Shown one piece after another: positions 7,468 through 16,199 of a stretch of DNA of 47,721 nucleotides. Each line of letters begins with the position of its first letter. Position 1 is the first letter of the stretch. The position numbers were made by a program, and so were the translations under genes. Under the pieces are notes generated by a model that saw only the letters and a program-made list of their open reading frames with translations, searched no databases and was not told the origin of the DNA. Location of the stretch: assembly GCA_024697595.1 (NCBI GenBank), contig JAILFK010000008.1, forward strand, positions 87,972 to 135,692, read 5' to 3'. The stretch is from Lachnospiraceae bacterium (GTDB taxonomy: Bacteria; Bacillota; Clostridia; Lachnospirales; Lachnospiraceae).

Positions 7468-9360
7468 CTAATATGCGTGATCCAAATCAACCGTACCACT
7501 TATACCATCAATATGACCACTCTCTGAATACTGCCAGTAATCACATCTACCATTCCAAGTATATCTACCCCCTGAAAGTGTAGAATTGTATCTGGCAATC
7601 CATATCTTGTACTGTGAAAGTGTACCATAATCTAAGTAACTCTTCCACCAACTCATACTAGCATAAACACCTGTACTATATCCAGCAGATCTTACTGTTC
7701 TACAAAATGCATCTGCTATGGCAGTAGCCTGTCCCTTTGGAATCACCGGGTCTTCCATGTCGATAAATATTGGCAGAGACACCTTGCCCTTTTTAGCTAG
7801 AGAAACTGCAAGAGATGCCTCCTCAACAGCCTCGTTGGTATTGGTAGCTGTTGAATAAAAATACAAGCCTACCTGTAGTCCTGCTGCATTGGCACCGGCA
7901 ATATTTTGTGCGAACTTAGGATCCTCAAACAATCCTCTTGAACTTGAATATCTACCACCACAACGAATTATAGCATAATTAATTCCTGCTGCCTTTACTC
8001 TATTCCAATCAATATTTCCCTGGAATTTTGACACATCTATTCCAGCTCCAAGTGCTTTTACCAAGCTTCCATCGGCATTAAAGTTATAGATAACTCCACC
8101 GATTGTCTGCTCGCCAGTCACCTTGTTGTGGTTGGCATCATAATAATATGTCACACCGTCAAATGTCTGCCATCCAGTGTATACGGTCTGTGTTTCCTGA
8201 GCTTTATAATAATACTGTGCCCCTTCTGTATAATCAGCTGCTGTGGCATTGGATGTACATGCTTCATCCTTGAAAAGTACATTTCCCGCATTGTCAACCA
8301 ACTGCGTCTCCGGTGCAACTGAAGATTTATCAACTGTTGTGCTTCCATCTTCCGCTGTGATAGTCGGGCAATTAGCATATGGATCTACAGCAGCCGCCTG
8401 TCTTACCACTTCCACAACAATCTGCTCTGCTTTGCTCTCCAGTTCTGCCACAGTATCTGTAACTGCTGACTCTGTCACTGTCACCTGGGCCGGCTCTACA
8501 TCCTGTGCTGCATTATACTTAACCACCTTTTCTTCAATGTTGGTATCAACAACAAATTCAACCTTGTCTTTAATTTCTACATTGGTCACAGTCTGATCCG
8601 GAAAATATCCATCTACCGGCACATACCACACCTGATAGATTCCCGGTTCAATTCCCTCTTCATGAATTGTTCCATCGCCATCCTCATCTGTGTAAACTGT
8701 TCCTTCTATTCCATCTAATTTCTTCTGATACTCCTCAATACCTGAGTTATATACCTCTGCTGAAACCTGTTTACTATCTTCAATCTGTTCTTCTCCAACC
8801 TGGTCTTCAACCAACTCGTTTGCCTCAATTTCCTGGTCTTCTGTCGACTCTTTCTTCTCAGCTGCTTCTACTTTGGCAAGACTTGTTATCTTCTCAATAA
8901 AAGACTTCTTGTCTGCGCTTTTCGAATCTGCCTCTTCATCTTTAGTCTCAACTTCTTGATCTTTTTCAGCAGCCTCAACATAGGCATTCATATCAAACAT
9001 TTCCTGGGCAGACTTCTGGTTTAGTTCATCAATATTTACCTCATCAGAATTACCCACTCTCGCTAATTTAATTGAAAATTTTTCTGTTGGAGTTTCGCCA
9101 TTAGAATTTACAAAAGATACAGATAGGTCCTTCTCATTTGACACAGCACGAACTATAACGTTTTCATATGTTGTCATCTCCTGAGTTTTTGCCTGGGTCT
9201 GTTCCACTTTTTCTTCAGATTTAGATAGACCAAGTGCCGGCCATAAAGCCCAGGAACCTAATCCCACACCCGCCGCAGTAAGTACAGATACCGCGCTGAT
9301 AATAGCCTTTTTCTTAGTCCAATTTGTAAAGAACCCCTTAATTGGATTTGACTTTTTCAT
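7468..9360 (-). CDS. Membrane-anchored GH25 muramidase with cell-wall-binding repeats
   Basis: This 630-residue protein has a short basic cytoplasmic tail and one membrane segment at about residues 17-38, then a long acidic Glu/Lys/Ala-rich stalk. Around residues 205-275 there is a Cna-B/prealbumin-like segment containing TDEDGDGTIHEEGIEPGIY. Two aromatic repeats of the choline-binding/glucan-binding type follow (GWQTFDGVTYYYDANHN and IGGVIYNFNADGSLV, roughly 398-436). The C-terminal 190 residues are a GH25 lysozyme domain: GIDVSKFQGNIDW supplies the first catalytic aspartate and FIDMEDP the D-x-E pair. It would cut the MurNAc-GlcNAc bond outside the membrane. It precedes luxS in one operon. 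The wall-binding repeats may recognise a LicD-made decoration; that is inference. Confidence 0.88.
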   Translation of the reverse strand: MKKSNPIKGFFTNWTKKKAIISAVSVLTAAGVGLGSWALWPALGLSKSEEKVEQTQAKTQEMTTYENVIVRAVSNEKDLSVSFVNSNGETPTEKFSIKLARVGNSDEVNIDELNQKSAQEMFDMNAYVEAAEKDQEVETKDEEADSKSADKKSFIEKITSLAKVEAAEKKESTEDQEIEANELVEDQVGEEQIEDSKQVSAEVYNSGIEEYQKKLDGIEGTVYTDEDGDGTIHEEGIEPGIYQVWYVPVDGYFPDQTVTNVEIKDKVEFVVDTNIEEKVVKYNAAQDVEPAQVTVTESAVTDTVAELESKAEQIVVEVVRQAAAVDPYANCPTITAEDGSTTVDKSSVAPETQLVDNAGNVLFKDEACTSNATAADYTEGAQYYYKAQETQTVYTGWQTFDGVTYYYDANHNKVTGEQTIGGVIYNFNADGSLVKALGAGIDVSKFQGNIDWNRVKAAGINYAIIRCGGRYSSSRGLFEDPKFAQNIAGANAAGLQVGLYFYSTATNTNEAVEEASLAVSLAKKGKVSLPIFIDMEDPVIPKGQATAIADAFCRTVRSAGYSTGVYASMSWWKSYLDYGTLSQYKIWIARYNSTLSGGRYTWNGRCDYWQYSESGHIDGISGTVDLDHAY

Positions 9361-9437
9361 GACTTATTCCTTTCGTTTTACACACACACCTATTTAATTT
9401 CAATTATATCAATTTTATAATATCCAAAATAATCTTT

Positions 9438-9471
9438 AAGCCACCTGGGTCAACTTACCCCCAGGCGGCTT
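9438..9471 (-). terminator. GC-rich hairpin after csrA
   Basis: The arms AAGCCGCCTGGG and CCCAGGTGGCTT (minus-strand reading) pair at 11 of 12 positions around a ten-base loop. This is the strongest hairpin in the 194-bp gap between csrA and the GH25 gene. The minus-strand tail after the stem (AAAGATTATTTT) is a poor U-tract, so termination may be Rho-independent but inefficient. The rest of the gap, 9361-9437, is AT-rich with TATAAT-like sequence (GATATAATTG near 9405) that may serve the GH25-luxS operon, but no convincing -35 was found. Confidence 0.65.
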
Positions 9472-9554
9472 CCTTTTCATGTCTTATATAAATATGTCCT
9501 ATACAATTTTGCCATATGCTCAACCATGTGTTCAGTCACATATCTAAAAAGCTA

Positions 9555-9770
9555 TTAGAACAATTCCTTCAATGCAGCCAGATTGTCCACATTCATAGCT
9601 TCCTTGGTCTCTTCCTGAATCTGGAGATATACTTCCTTACGGTATACTGGCACATCCTTTGGTGCTGAAATACCAATCTTGACCTGATCTCCACGAATTT
9701 CTAAGATAGTGACTTCGATATTGTTGTCAATCATTAGGGACTCACCCTTTTTTCTAGTCAATGCTAACAT
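9555..9770 (-). CDS. csrA: Carbon storage regulator CsrA
   Basis: This 71-residue RNA-binding protein has the standard start MLALTRKKGESLMIDNNIEV, the IRGDQVKIGISAPKDVPVYR core and the usual C-terminal helix. As a homodimer it binds GGA motifs in mRNA leaders and blocks the flagellin ribosome binding site, as known for B. subtilis. An in-frame ATG at 9782 would add MVNK and overlap the fliW stop, but the family begins at MLALTR and GGTG lies seven bases before this ATG, so I prefer 9770. It directly follows fliW, its antagonist, and is translationally coupled to it. Confidence 0.93.
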   Translation of the reverse strand: MLALTRKKGESLMIDNNIEVTILEIRGDQVKIGISAPKDVPVYRKEVYLQIQEETKEAMNVDNLAALKELF

Positions 9771-9771
9771 C

Positions 9772-10224
9772 TTATTCACCATCCTTTCTAGCTTTTAAAA
9801 TATCATATACTGGGAAACGTACTGGCAAATCATCTTCAACAATAATCTGTCCGCCAACTAGTGTATCTGTGTTGATGATAAATGGTGCCTTTAAGTTTAC
9901 TGTCATATCCTTGATATCTGCTGGTACCTTGATTGTAACAAGTACATAAATATTTTCCTCTGAGATATCTCCCAATGGCTCAAGCAATGAGTCATTTACT
10001 GTAGGATTGTAATCTGGCTTTACCACCTCTGGTGTAATAACCGGAATGGCAAATTGTGGCTCATCAAGTGATTGCAACCACATGATAGCTCCCTTTTCTT
10101 TTTCGTTATCAAATATCAATGCGAACTTTGTCAAATCAGGAAATCCAATCAAACCACCATTTAACACAATAGTCTTGCTCTCCTCGATCTCGACAGTTCC
10201 GAATAATCTTGTCTCTACTTTCAT
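9772..10224 (-). CDS. fliW: Flagellar assembly factor FliW (CsrA antagonist)
   Basis: This 150-residue protein begins MKVETRLFGTVEIEESKTI and carries the FliW signatures GLIGFPDLTKFAL and ALIFDNEKEKGAIMWLQSL. FliW binds either flagellin or CsrA: when flagellin is exported, free FliW sequesters CsrA and releases flagellin translation. I chose the ATG at 10224 because AGGAGAGAGGT sits seven bases upstream; an upstream GTG at 10257 lacks such a site. It overlaps the start region of csrA. A sigma-A-type promoter lies about 110 bp upstream (10335-10363), so the pair can be made without the full flgM operon. Confidence 0.95.
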   Translation of the reverse strand: MKVETRLFGTVEIEESKTIVLNGGLIGFPDLTKFALIFDNEKEKGAIMWLQSLDEPQFAIPVITPEVVKPDYNPTVNDSLLEPLGDISEENIYVLVTIKVPADIKDMTVNLKAPFIINTDTLVGGQIIVEDDLPVRFPVYDILKARKDGE

Positions 10225-10225
10225 G

Positions 10226-10334
10226 TCTGTTACCTCTCTCCTATAATTTTCACACACGCCCCAGGTTTTTTACACTCGATAGCCTCATTATCTTATGATG
10301 CCACCAAATATTTTACAAACCTCTGTTACCTCTC
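10226..10334. repeat. Two 13-bp direct copies of TCTGTTACCTCTC in the fliW leader
   Basis: Identical 13-mers occur at 10226-10238 and 10322-10334. Read on the minus strand each is GAGAGGTAACAGA. The copy next to fliW contains part of its ribosome binding site. The other abuts the -10 box of the promoter at 10335 and would lie at the very 5' end of the transcript. No start codon follows the distal copy. Confidence 0.75.
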
Positions 10335-10363
10335 ATTATATCTATGATTTAGATATAATTCAA
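10335..10363 (-). promoter_or_regulatory. Sigma-A-type promoter for fliW-csrA
   Basis: Minus-strand TTGAAT, a 17-base spacer and a perfect TATAAT. The expected transcript start is near 10328, giving a leader of about 105 bases before fliW. The region also forms a 10-bp perfect inverted repeat (ATTATATCTA/TAGATATAAT), so a repressor site is possible. It lies in the 157-bp gap between flgL and fliW. Confidence 0.6.
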
Positions 10364-10381
10364 CAATGTATCAACTGCATT

Positions 10382-11989
10382 TTAAATATAATTAAGCAAT
10401 GTCATACCGCTCAATTTACCAGCTGCTGTCAAGCTAGACTGGTATGCGTTGTAAGATGCAGTGTACTTCAAAATAATTGTAGACAAATCAAGATCCTCGT
10501 TCTCAGACTGAAGTTCCTGAATAGTCAACTGCTGATTGCTCATACGTGTCTCTGTAAGCTTAAGCTGATCCACTGTACATCCAACCTTGGTGATTGCCAG
10601 GTTGATATCTGAAATATATGAATCAACTCTACCAATCTCCTGAGAAAATAGATTGTGCAAATGGTCATCTGCCATATCAGCTTCCTTCTCTGCTGCCACA
10701 ATCCATTTATCAAGCATCTCCTGATAAGTCGCATCCTCGTATTGAGTCTCATTTTTCATAGCCTTGAGCTGATCCACCTTGGTGTGAGCCTTTAATGAGC
10801 GATTTACCACATCAATCATATCGTCGATGTCACGCTGCAAGTCGCTGTTAAATGCGTCTGATGCCTCAAGATTTACCGTGAGCTGCTGGCTGGATGCAAC
10901 TGTGTAATTGATATCATACTCAACCATGTCGCCATTTTCGTCATACTTGGTAAATGTAACCGGATTGAGCGGATTAGTCTTATCTGTACAGTTAAAATAG
11001 TATTCAGGCTTCAACTCGCCCTTGTTAAATCCTGTCTTGTCAAATGTTGTGGCCATATCAGCTCTATTTATCTTGATTTCAGAAGCTGTGTCTGCGCCAA
11101 AAATAATATTTCCAGTGGACTTGATAATAACAATGTCTGAATCATTGACATTCTTGCCCTGCATATCTTCTTCCCACTCAGCCTCATCAGCGTAAATATG
11201 TACATTTGTCGCTGCCTCTGTGGCACTTGTGGCTGTGTCTCCAGTTCCTGTTGTTGTAACTTTTTCCACAGTTCCTGCATTCACATCAATATTGTATTCT
11301 ACCTTTTGAGCTGTATCTCCCTCACCGTAACTATAGGAAAAACTGCTTAAATTATCGATATCCCTATAAGCTGTATGGATTCTATAATAAGAAGTCTTGG
11401 CAATGTCCTCATCCTCTGGGGTATATCCCATAACTTCAGCCTGAGTTGTAGGAACATTTACCTCACCACTATAGAAATCGAAGCTCTCCATATCTGTATA
11501 TTCAAAAGGTTGATCTATTGTATAGCTTGTCTCAAGCTCATTTTCAGTAAAAATCAAATCCTTGTCTGTGCGGTATCCTGTAAACACTGTTCTTCCAGCA
11601 TAGTCTGCATTTCCCTCAGAATAAAGCTGACTCTGCAAAGCTTGAAGCTGAGTGAGGATTGTGTTTCTATCGTCCTGTGTCAATGTATCAGTAGTACCAT
11701 TTACCACCTGAGTACGCACATCTGTCATCAATGTCTTCATATTGGTAAGAGCTGTCTCTGTAACGTCAAGCCACGACTCTGCATCAGGAATATTTTTCTC
11801 ATAATACTGATTGGTCTTGGCAAGACTTGTTCCCAAACGAAGTGAACGGATGGCAATTACAGGGTCGTCCGAAGGTCTGTTAATCTTCTTTTGAGTTGTC
11901 ATCTGATTATTTGTTTTATCTACCAGCGTCTTGGTTCCACCTATATTGTAAGAAGAATTACGCATGATCATATTGTTAGTAACTCTCAT
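10382..11989 (-). CDS. flgL: Flagellar hook-associated protein 3
   Basis: This 535-residue protein forms the hook-filament junction next to FlgK, on which flagellin polymerises. The N-terminal flagellin-like helix starts MRVTNNMIMRNSSYNI and continues with KINRPSDDPVIAIRSLRL, a FlgL hallmark; YAGRTVFTGYRTD near residue 138 is also typical. The C-terminal helix (DLSTIILKYTASYNAYQSSL) matches the FlgL/flagellin D0 domain. At 535 residues it is longer than the common 300-residue form, the extra part being a variable central insert of about 200 residues. It follows the two flgK genes by 18 bases. Confidence 0.93.
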   Translation of the reverse strand: MRVTNNMIMRNSSYNIGGTKTLVDKTNNQMTTQKKINRPSDDPVIAIRSLRLGTSLAKTNQYYEKNIPDAESWLDVTETALTNMKTLMTDVRTQVVNGTTDTLTQDDRNTILTQLQALQSQLYSEGNADYAGRTVFTGYRTDKDLIFTENELETSYTIDQPFEYTDMESFDFYSGEVNVPTTQAEVMGYTPEDEDIAKTSYYRIHTAYRDIDNLSSFSYSYGEGDTAQKVEYNIDVNAGTVEKVTTTGTGDTATSATEAATNVHIYADEAEWEEDMQGKNVNDSDIVIIKSTGNIIFGADTASEIKINRADMATTFDKTGFNKGELKPEYYFNCTDKTNPLNPVTFTKYDENGDMVEYDINYTVASSQQLTVNLEASDAFNSDLQRDIDDMIDVVNRSLKAHTKVDQLKAMKNETQYEDATYQEMLDKWIVAAEKEADMADDHLHNLFSQEIGRVDSYISDINLAITKVGCTVDQLKLTETRMSNQQLTIQELQSENEDLDLSTIILKYTASYNAYQSSLTAAGKLSGMTLLNYI

Positions 11990-12007
11990 AATCTACCTCC
12001 GAATAAT

Positions 12008-13876
12008 TTATACTCCTGTATTTAAAATCAACTGATCGTACATCTCTGCAAGCACTGAGATACATTTTGAAGCCAAGTTGTATGAGTTCTGGAACTTGAT
12101 TAAATCAAGAGCCTCCTCATCCTCGTCAACTCCGGAAACTGATAATCTCTGGTTTGCGATTGTATTGCCGATGTTGGTATAGTTATCGGTAAAAATCTTG
12201 CACTCTTGAGTATCTACAGTGACATCTGCATAAATATTTTGCAAAAATGTGTCACCGCCGCCTCCGCGATAAACCACTGTATCGCTTTGAAGTTTTAAAA
12301 GCTTGTCCACGATATCGTAGGCGTCCTTACCATTTGTGATATCAACTGTTGTAGAAAACAGCGATGGGTCCTTTTGAATCTTGCCAGAAACCATCACGTT
12401 TTTGGCTGTGAGTTTATAATATGTATTGCTAGATGAGTCAAATGTTCCCACTGTCAACTGTTCAGTATCTTCATCAACTGTTCCCTTGATATTATCATCA
12501 AGAGTGTACTCTGTTCCTGCAAAAGCATATTCCCCTGTGAAAAATGATCCCACATCATCACCATTTAGATCCACACCTGTGGTCTCGATGGAGTTAAATG
12601 CTTCTGTAAATGAGCGAAGGAAAGTGTTCATCTGATTCTGGTAATAAGGGATTCCCATGAAGTCCACACTGACACCAACCTCTAATTTCTTACCAGATAA
12701 TTTTCTCTCATCTTCAGATGTGAGAGCTTTGTTTATGTTAAATGTATAATCAATAACATTACCATTTTCATCTGTCTCACACTCAAATGATGAGTAAGTG
12801 TACTCTGTGTTGTTGACAAATATTGTTCCCGATTCAGGAATATTTATCTCATCAATATCGGTGATTGATGGATTTTTGATTGTGATACTGCTTGAGCTTG
12901 TATCTACCACTGTTCCAGATAAGTTCTTGGCATTGTTACCGTCTCTCACCTCAAACATAGCCTTTAAAGTTCCCGCCATATTAGTGGCTGTAGGATCAAA
13001 ATCCGCTCCTGTGTCAGTCCAAACAATATCATAAAGCCCCTCGATATCACCCTGGTTATATCTCTCATCTCTAGTCTTGCAAGATAGAGTGTTGAACTCA
13101 TAATTATCAACTAGAAGCTGACCATTTATCTTCACTGTATAATAGGTAGCTCCAGTGTACTGCTCATGGAAGTTTGAGTTTTCAATTCTACGTTCCTTCA
13201 CCTCAACCGGTACAATCTCTGAAAGGTGATCCACAAGCATATTTCTCTGATCGCGAAGTTCGTTGGCATATCCACCCTCAAGCTCGATAATATTTATCTG
13301 CTTATTGAGCACTGCAATCTTGGTTGCAACTGAATTGATATCGTCAACTGAAGTCTTGATCTCATCGTTTATAGAACTCTGAAGGTTGTCTAGAGACTGA
13401 GCTGTGGCATTAAAGTATGTAGACAACTCCTGAGCATTGGAAATGAACTCATTTCTTGAAGATGTGTCCATTGCATTTTTCTTTAAAGCGTCAAGGGAAT
13501 TGAACATCTTGGCATAGATTGTAGAAAATCCTGCAGATGCATTTGTGGAAAATGTACCGTCTGAGTAATAGTTCTCGATCTGCTCCATATAATAATATTT
13601 CTTAGAATAAAATCCCTTATTAGCATTATTTGCCCAATATTTTGTATCATAATATGTATCTCGTACTTGCTTTACAGAATCAACCTGTACACCTGTACTT
13701 GTTGTTCCATATCTCTGATACGCACGAAGAGATATTCCCGCAGAGAGATTTGTCTCCTGACGGCTATACCCTTCCGTCTGTACATTAGAAATATTATTGG
13801 CAGTTGTGTTGATAGATGCCTGTGAAGCATTCAGTCCTGAATATGCAATTGTTAATCCAAAAAATGATGATGACAT
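12008..13876 (-). CDS. flgK: Flagellar hook-associated protein 1 (second FlgK paralogue)
   Basis: This 622-residue protein belongs to the FlgK family: the N-terminal rod/hook signature SGLNASQASINTTANNISNV is followed by EGYSRQE, and the C-terminus has ALDLIKFQNSYNLASK. The middle (about residues 290-500) is a poorly conserved, Ser/Thr/Asp-rich region likely to form surface domains. It lies 13 bases after another FlgK-type gene (13890-15605), and sequence similarity is concentrated at the two termini. Which copy fills the standard HAP1 position cannot be decided here. Confidence 0.9.
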   Translation of the reverse strand: MSSSFFGLTIAYSGLNASQASINTTANNISNVQTEGYSRQETNLSAGISLRAYQRYGTTSTGVQVDSVKQVRDTYYDTKYWANNANKGFYSKKYYYMEQIENYYSDGTFSTNASAGFSTIYAKMFNSLDALKKNAMDTSSRNEFISNAQELSTYFNATAQSLDNLQSSINDEIKTSVDDINSVATKIAVLNKQINIIELEGGYANELRDQRNMLVDHLSEIVPVEVKERRIENSNFHEQYTGATYYTVKINGQLLVDNYEFNTLSCKTRDERYNQGDIEGLYDIVWTDTGADFDPTATNMAGTLKAMFEVRDGNNAKNLSGTVVDTSSSSITIKNPSITDIDEINIPESGTIFVNNTEYTYSSFECETDENGNVIDYTFNINKALTSEDERKLSGKKLEVGVSVDFMGIPYYQNQMNTFLRSFTEAFNSIETTGVDLNGDDVGSFFTGEYAFAGTEYTLDDNIKGTVDEDTEQLTVGTFDSSSNTYYKLTAKNVMVSGKIQKDPSLFSTTVDITNGKDAYDIVDKLLKLQSDTVVYRGGGGDTFLQNIYADVTVDTQECKIFTDNYTNIGNTIANQRLSVSGVDEDEEALDLIKFQNSYNLASKCISVLAEMYDQLILNTGV

Positions 13877-13889
13877 AAGCTTCTACCTC

Positions 13890-15605
13890 CTACTGCATCG
13901 AATTTACAAGTGTCTCTATCATAGATGAGATCACGTTGATATATCTGCTGGCGGCATTGTATGCTGCCTGATATTTAATCATATTAGTAAGTTCCTCGTC
14001 TGAAGAAACTCCCACAACCATTGTACGGTTGTTATCGATTGTTCCAACAGTGTCTGTAAGACCATCTGCTGTGGAACTGTAAATTGAACCCTTGGTACCG
14101 AGCTCACCAACCATCTTGGTATAAAACTCTGTAAATGTACAAGGTGTATTGTCTGATGGGTGTAATGTATAAATTGGCTTGTCCCATATTGTCTCAAGTG
14201 AAGCAGCCATATCCATGGCAATTGAGTCGTTTTGAGTCTTGTACGGAATCAAGCTCTCATCCTCCACAAGCGCTGGATTCACTCTCAAAGAACTAATGGT
14301 GTAACACTTTGATGTATCAAATGGATCTTCCTCGTTATATACGTAAACTGTAGTTCCATCTTCTAGTGTAGCCTTGGTATATCTCTCACAACCGATTCTA
14401 GAAAATAGCTCCTGTGGTGGAAGTTCTCCATCGCTACCGACAGCTGCATTTTCCACATCCAAAATCAATGTCTTCTCGCCGAGAGTAATTGGTTTTCCAT
14501 CCTGAGTTGTACCCTGAGCCACACTTCCGAATTCCTTATTTGGACAAAGGATATCATTTACGGATGTCACTAGTGCATGCGTAAATCTATCGAACTCAGC
14601 CTGACCATTTAAAATAGCTGAATTGGCGATCGTCTGGCTATACTCATAATCCTCCATGCCCTCTATATCGAGGTAATTTCCAAACTTGTAACCTCTTGCT
14701 AGAAGTAAAGCTTTTACCTCACCGCAATCTGTGCGATTTTCTGCTGTGGCATTGAATTCATCAAATACGTAGAAATATTTTTCCTTGGATGGCTCAGATA
14801 ACTGTGGCCAGTAAGGTGTAAGGAATCCTGTATAGGCATCCCTTCTCATCTCCATCTCATATACCTGATTGTAATGGATGAATTCTGTACCCTCTAAATC
14901 TATTTTATAAACTCCGTCCGGAGTCTCTCTACATTCTATACTTGCAAGTTTTGAAAGTTCGTCTACATATAAATCTCTCTCGTCACGTAGATTCATAGCT
15001 GTCTCAACTCCTGGAGCCTCAACTCTCTGAATCTCGAGATTTAATCTGGCAATCTTTCTTCCAAGCTCATTTATTCTATTAACATCATCTGTGATTTTCT
15101 GATTGAGTGTCTGCTGATAAGTCTTTAAGCCCTCATTTACACCACTTGCTCTTGTGACAAATAGTGATGCTTTTTGCATAACAAGGTTTTGATTAACAGC
15201 ATCAGATGGATTTTTGGCGAACTCTGAGAAAGCCTCATAAAGAGAAAGTACTGACTCATTAAAGGCCTCGCCATAAGATTCTTGTAATTGTGTTTCGATC
15301 TCGGATGTAGCATCAAAGCTAGCGGCATAGAATGCCTGACGTCCGTTTTCTCCACGGTATGCTTTATCTAAGAATTGATCACGCGCATGAATAACGTCAC
15401 CTATCTGTACACCAAGTCCTAATTGCTGGTCACTGACAGATGCGTTGGCAAATGTTGTGTAATCTGTATCTGTAAATAATACCTGCTGACGTACGTAGCC
15501 TTTGGTATTAACATTTGACAAGTTATTCGCTACTACATTGAGTGCGTTTTGTTGTGATTGGATGCCTGAGGCACCTACATATAAACTTCCGAATCCGTTT
15601 GCCAT
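13890..15605 (-). CDS. flgK: Flagellar hook-associated protein 1 (first FlgK paralogue)
   Basis: This 571-residue FlgK-family protein starts MANGFGSLYVGASGIQSQQN and has the rod/hook motif NVVANNLSNVNTKGYVRQQ. The C-terminal helix is ELTNMIKYQAAYNAASRY. It is the promoter-proximal of two adjacent flgK genes and follows flgN after 69 bases, across a terminator-like hairpin. FlgN is the export chaperone of FlgK and FlgL, so the order flgM-flgN-flgK-flgK-flgL places the chaperone before its clients. Confidence 0.9.
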   Translation of the reverse strand: MANGFGSLYVGASGIQSQQNALNVVANNLSNVNTKGYVRQQVLFTDTDYTTFANASVSDQQLGLGVQIGDVIHARDQFLDKAYRGENGRQAFYAASFDATSEIETQLQESYGEAFNESVLSLYEAFSEFAKNPSDAVNQNLVMQKASLFVTRASGVNEGLKTYQQTLNQKITDDVNRINELGRKIARLNLEIQRVEAPGVETAMNLRDERDLYVDELSKLASIECRETPDGVYKIDLEGTEFIHYNQVYEMEMRRDAYTGFLTPYWPQLSEPSKEKYFYVFDEFNATAENRTDCGEVKALLLARGYKFGNYLDIEGMEDYEYSQTIANSAILNGQAEFDRFTHALVTSVNDILCPNKEFGSVAQGTTQDGKPITLGEKTLILDVENAAVGSDGELPPQELFSRIGCERYTKATLEDGTTVYVYNEEDPFDTSKCYTISSLRVNPALVEDESLIPYKTQNDSIAMDMAASLETIWDKPIYTLHPSDNTPCTFTEFYTKMVGELGTKGSIYSSTADGLTDTVGTIDNNRTMVVGVSSDEELTNMIKYQAAYNAASRYINVISSMIETLVNSMQ

Positions 15606-15657
15606 AACTAATGTTTACCTTTCTGATGTGTATCCAGAAGTCTTCGGTTTAGAGAAT

Positions 15658-15684
15658 GAAAAATCCCAGTGGGATTACTGGGAT
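15658..15684 (-). terminator. Terminator-like hairpin overlapping the flgN stop
   Basis: Minus-strand ATCCCAGT pairs with ACTGGGAT (8 bp, perfect) around a six-base loop and is followed by TTTTTC. The hairpin begins in the last codons of flgN and contains its TAA stop. It stands inside the operon, so it may attenuate flgK/flgL transcription relative to flgM/flgN, or protect the flgMN message. Confidence 0.6.
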
Positions 15685-16187
15685 GAATCAAAGCTGCTGC
15701 CTCCAAGAATATCGCCTGTTGTATAAGCATCATTACCGTAGTTGGCGGTCTGTGGTGCCTGGCGTAGACTCTTGAACAAGGTCAGATCAAACTCTACCAT
15801 TTCCAACGCCTGTTGTAGTAGAATTTCATTTTGTCGATTTGCAATCTGCAATCTAGTTGCAGTTTCAAGTAACTGGTCGCGGGCAGTAGTTAATGCGTCT
15901 CGCTGAGCTGGTTGGTCGTCTAGCATCTCGATGATTTGGGTAACTGTGATCTGCTCTCCGTCATGTCCCATGACGACAGCCATATCTTTTAGGATTTGAA
16001 TTCTCTTGCCTTCCATAGCTTTCAAATTGTTCCCTAACTGCTCTTCCTTGGCCGTAATTTCTTCTAATTCTTCAGTTTCACCCTTGATAATCATCTGTCG
16101 CTTCTGATCTGCAGTTTCGATGAGTTTTTCATACTCAACATTTTCCCTATTCAGATCATCTAACAATTCATCAACTAAACTAGCCAC
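15675..16187 (-). CDS. flgN: Flagellar export chaperone FlgN
   Basis: This 170-residue, mostly helical cytoplasmic protein is predicted to bind the C-terminal helices of FlgK and FlgL and deliver them to the flagellar export gate. Features are the N-terminal MASLVDELLDDLNRENVEYE, a long charged coiled coil through KGETEELEEITAKEEQLGNN, and the FlgN-like segment LLETATRLQIANRQNEILLQ followed by QALEMVEFDLTLF. Length fits the family (140-170). It lies 12 bases after flgM. Sequence conservation in this family is low, so the call leans also on gene order. Confidence 0.87.
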   Translation of the reverse strand: MASLVDELLDDLNRENVEYEKLIETADQKRQMIIKGETEELEEITAKEEQLGNNLKAMEGKRIQILKDMAVVMGHDGEQITVTQIIEMLDDQPAQRDALTTARDQLLETATRLQIANRQNEILLQQALEMVEFDLTLFKSLRQAPQTANYGNDAYTTGDILGGSSFDSSQ

Positions 16188-16199
16188 ATTAACTCTCCC

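Noticed and set aside
8243..8596. Plus-strand frame of 117 codons opposite the GH25 gene
   Set aside because: It is the reverse complement of the Ala/Val/Thr-rich muramidase stalk, without ribosome binding site or family motif.
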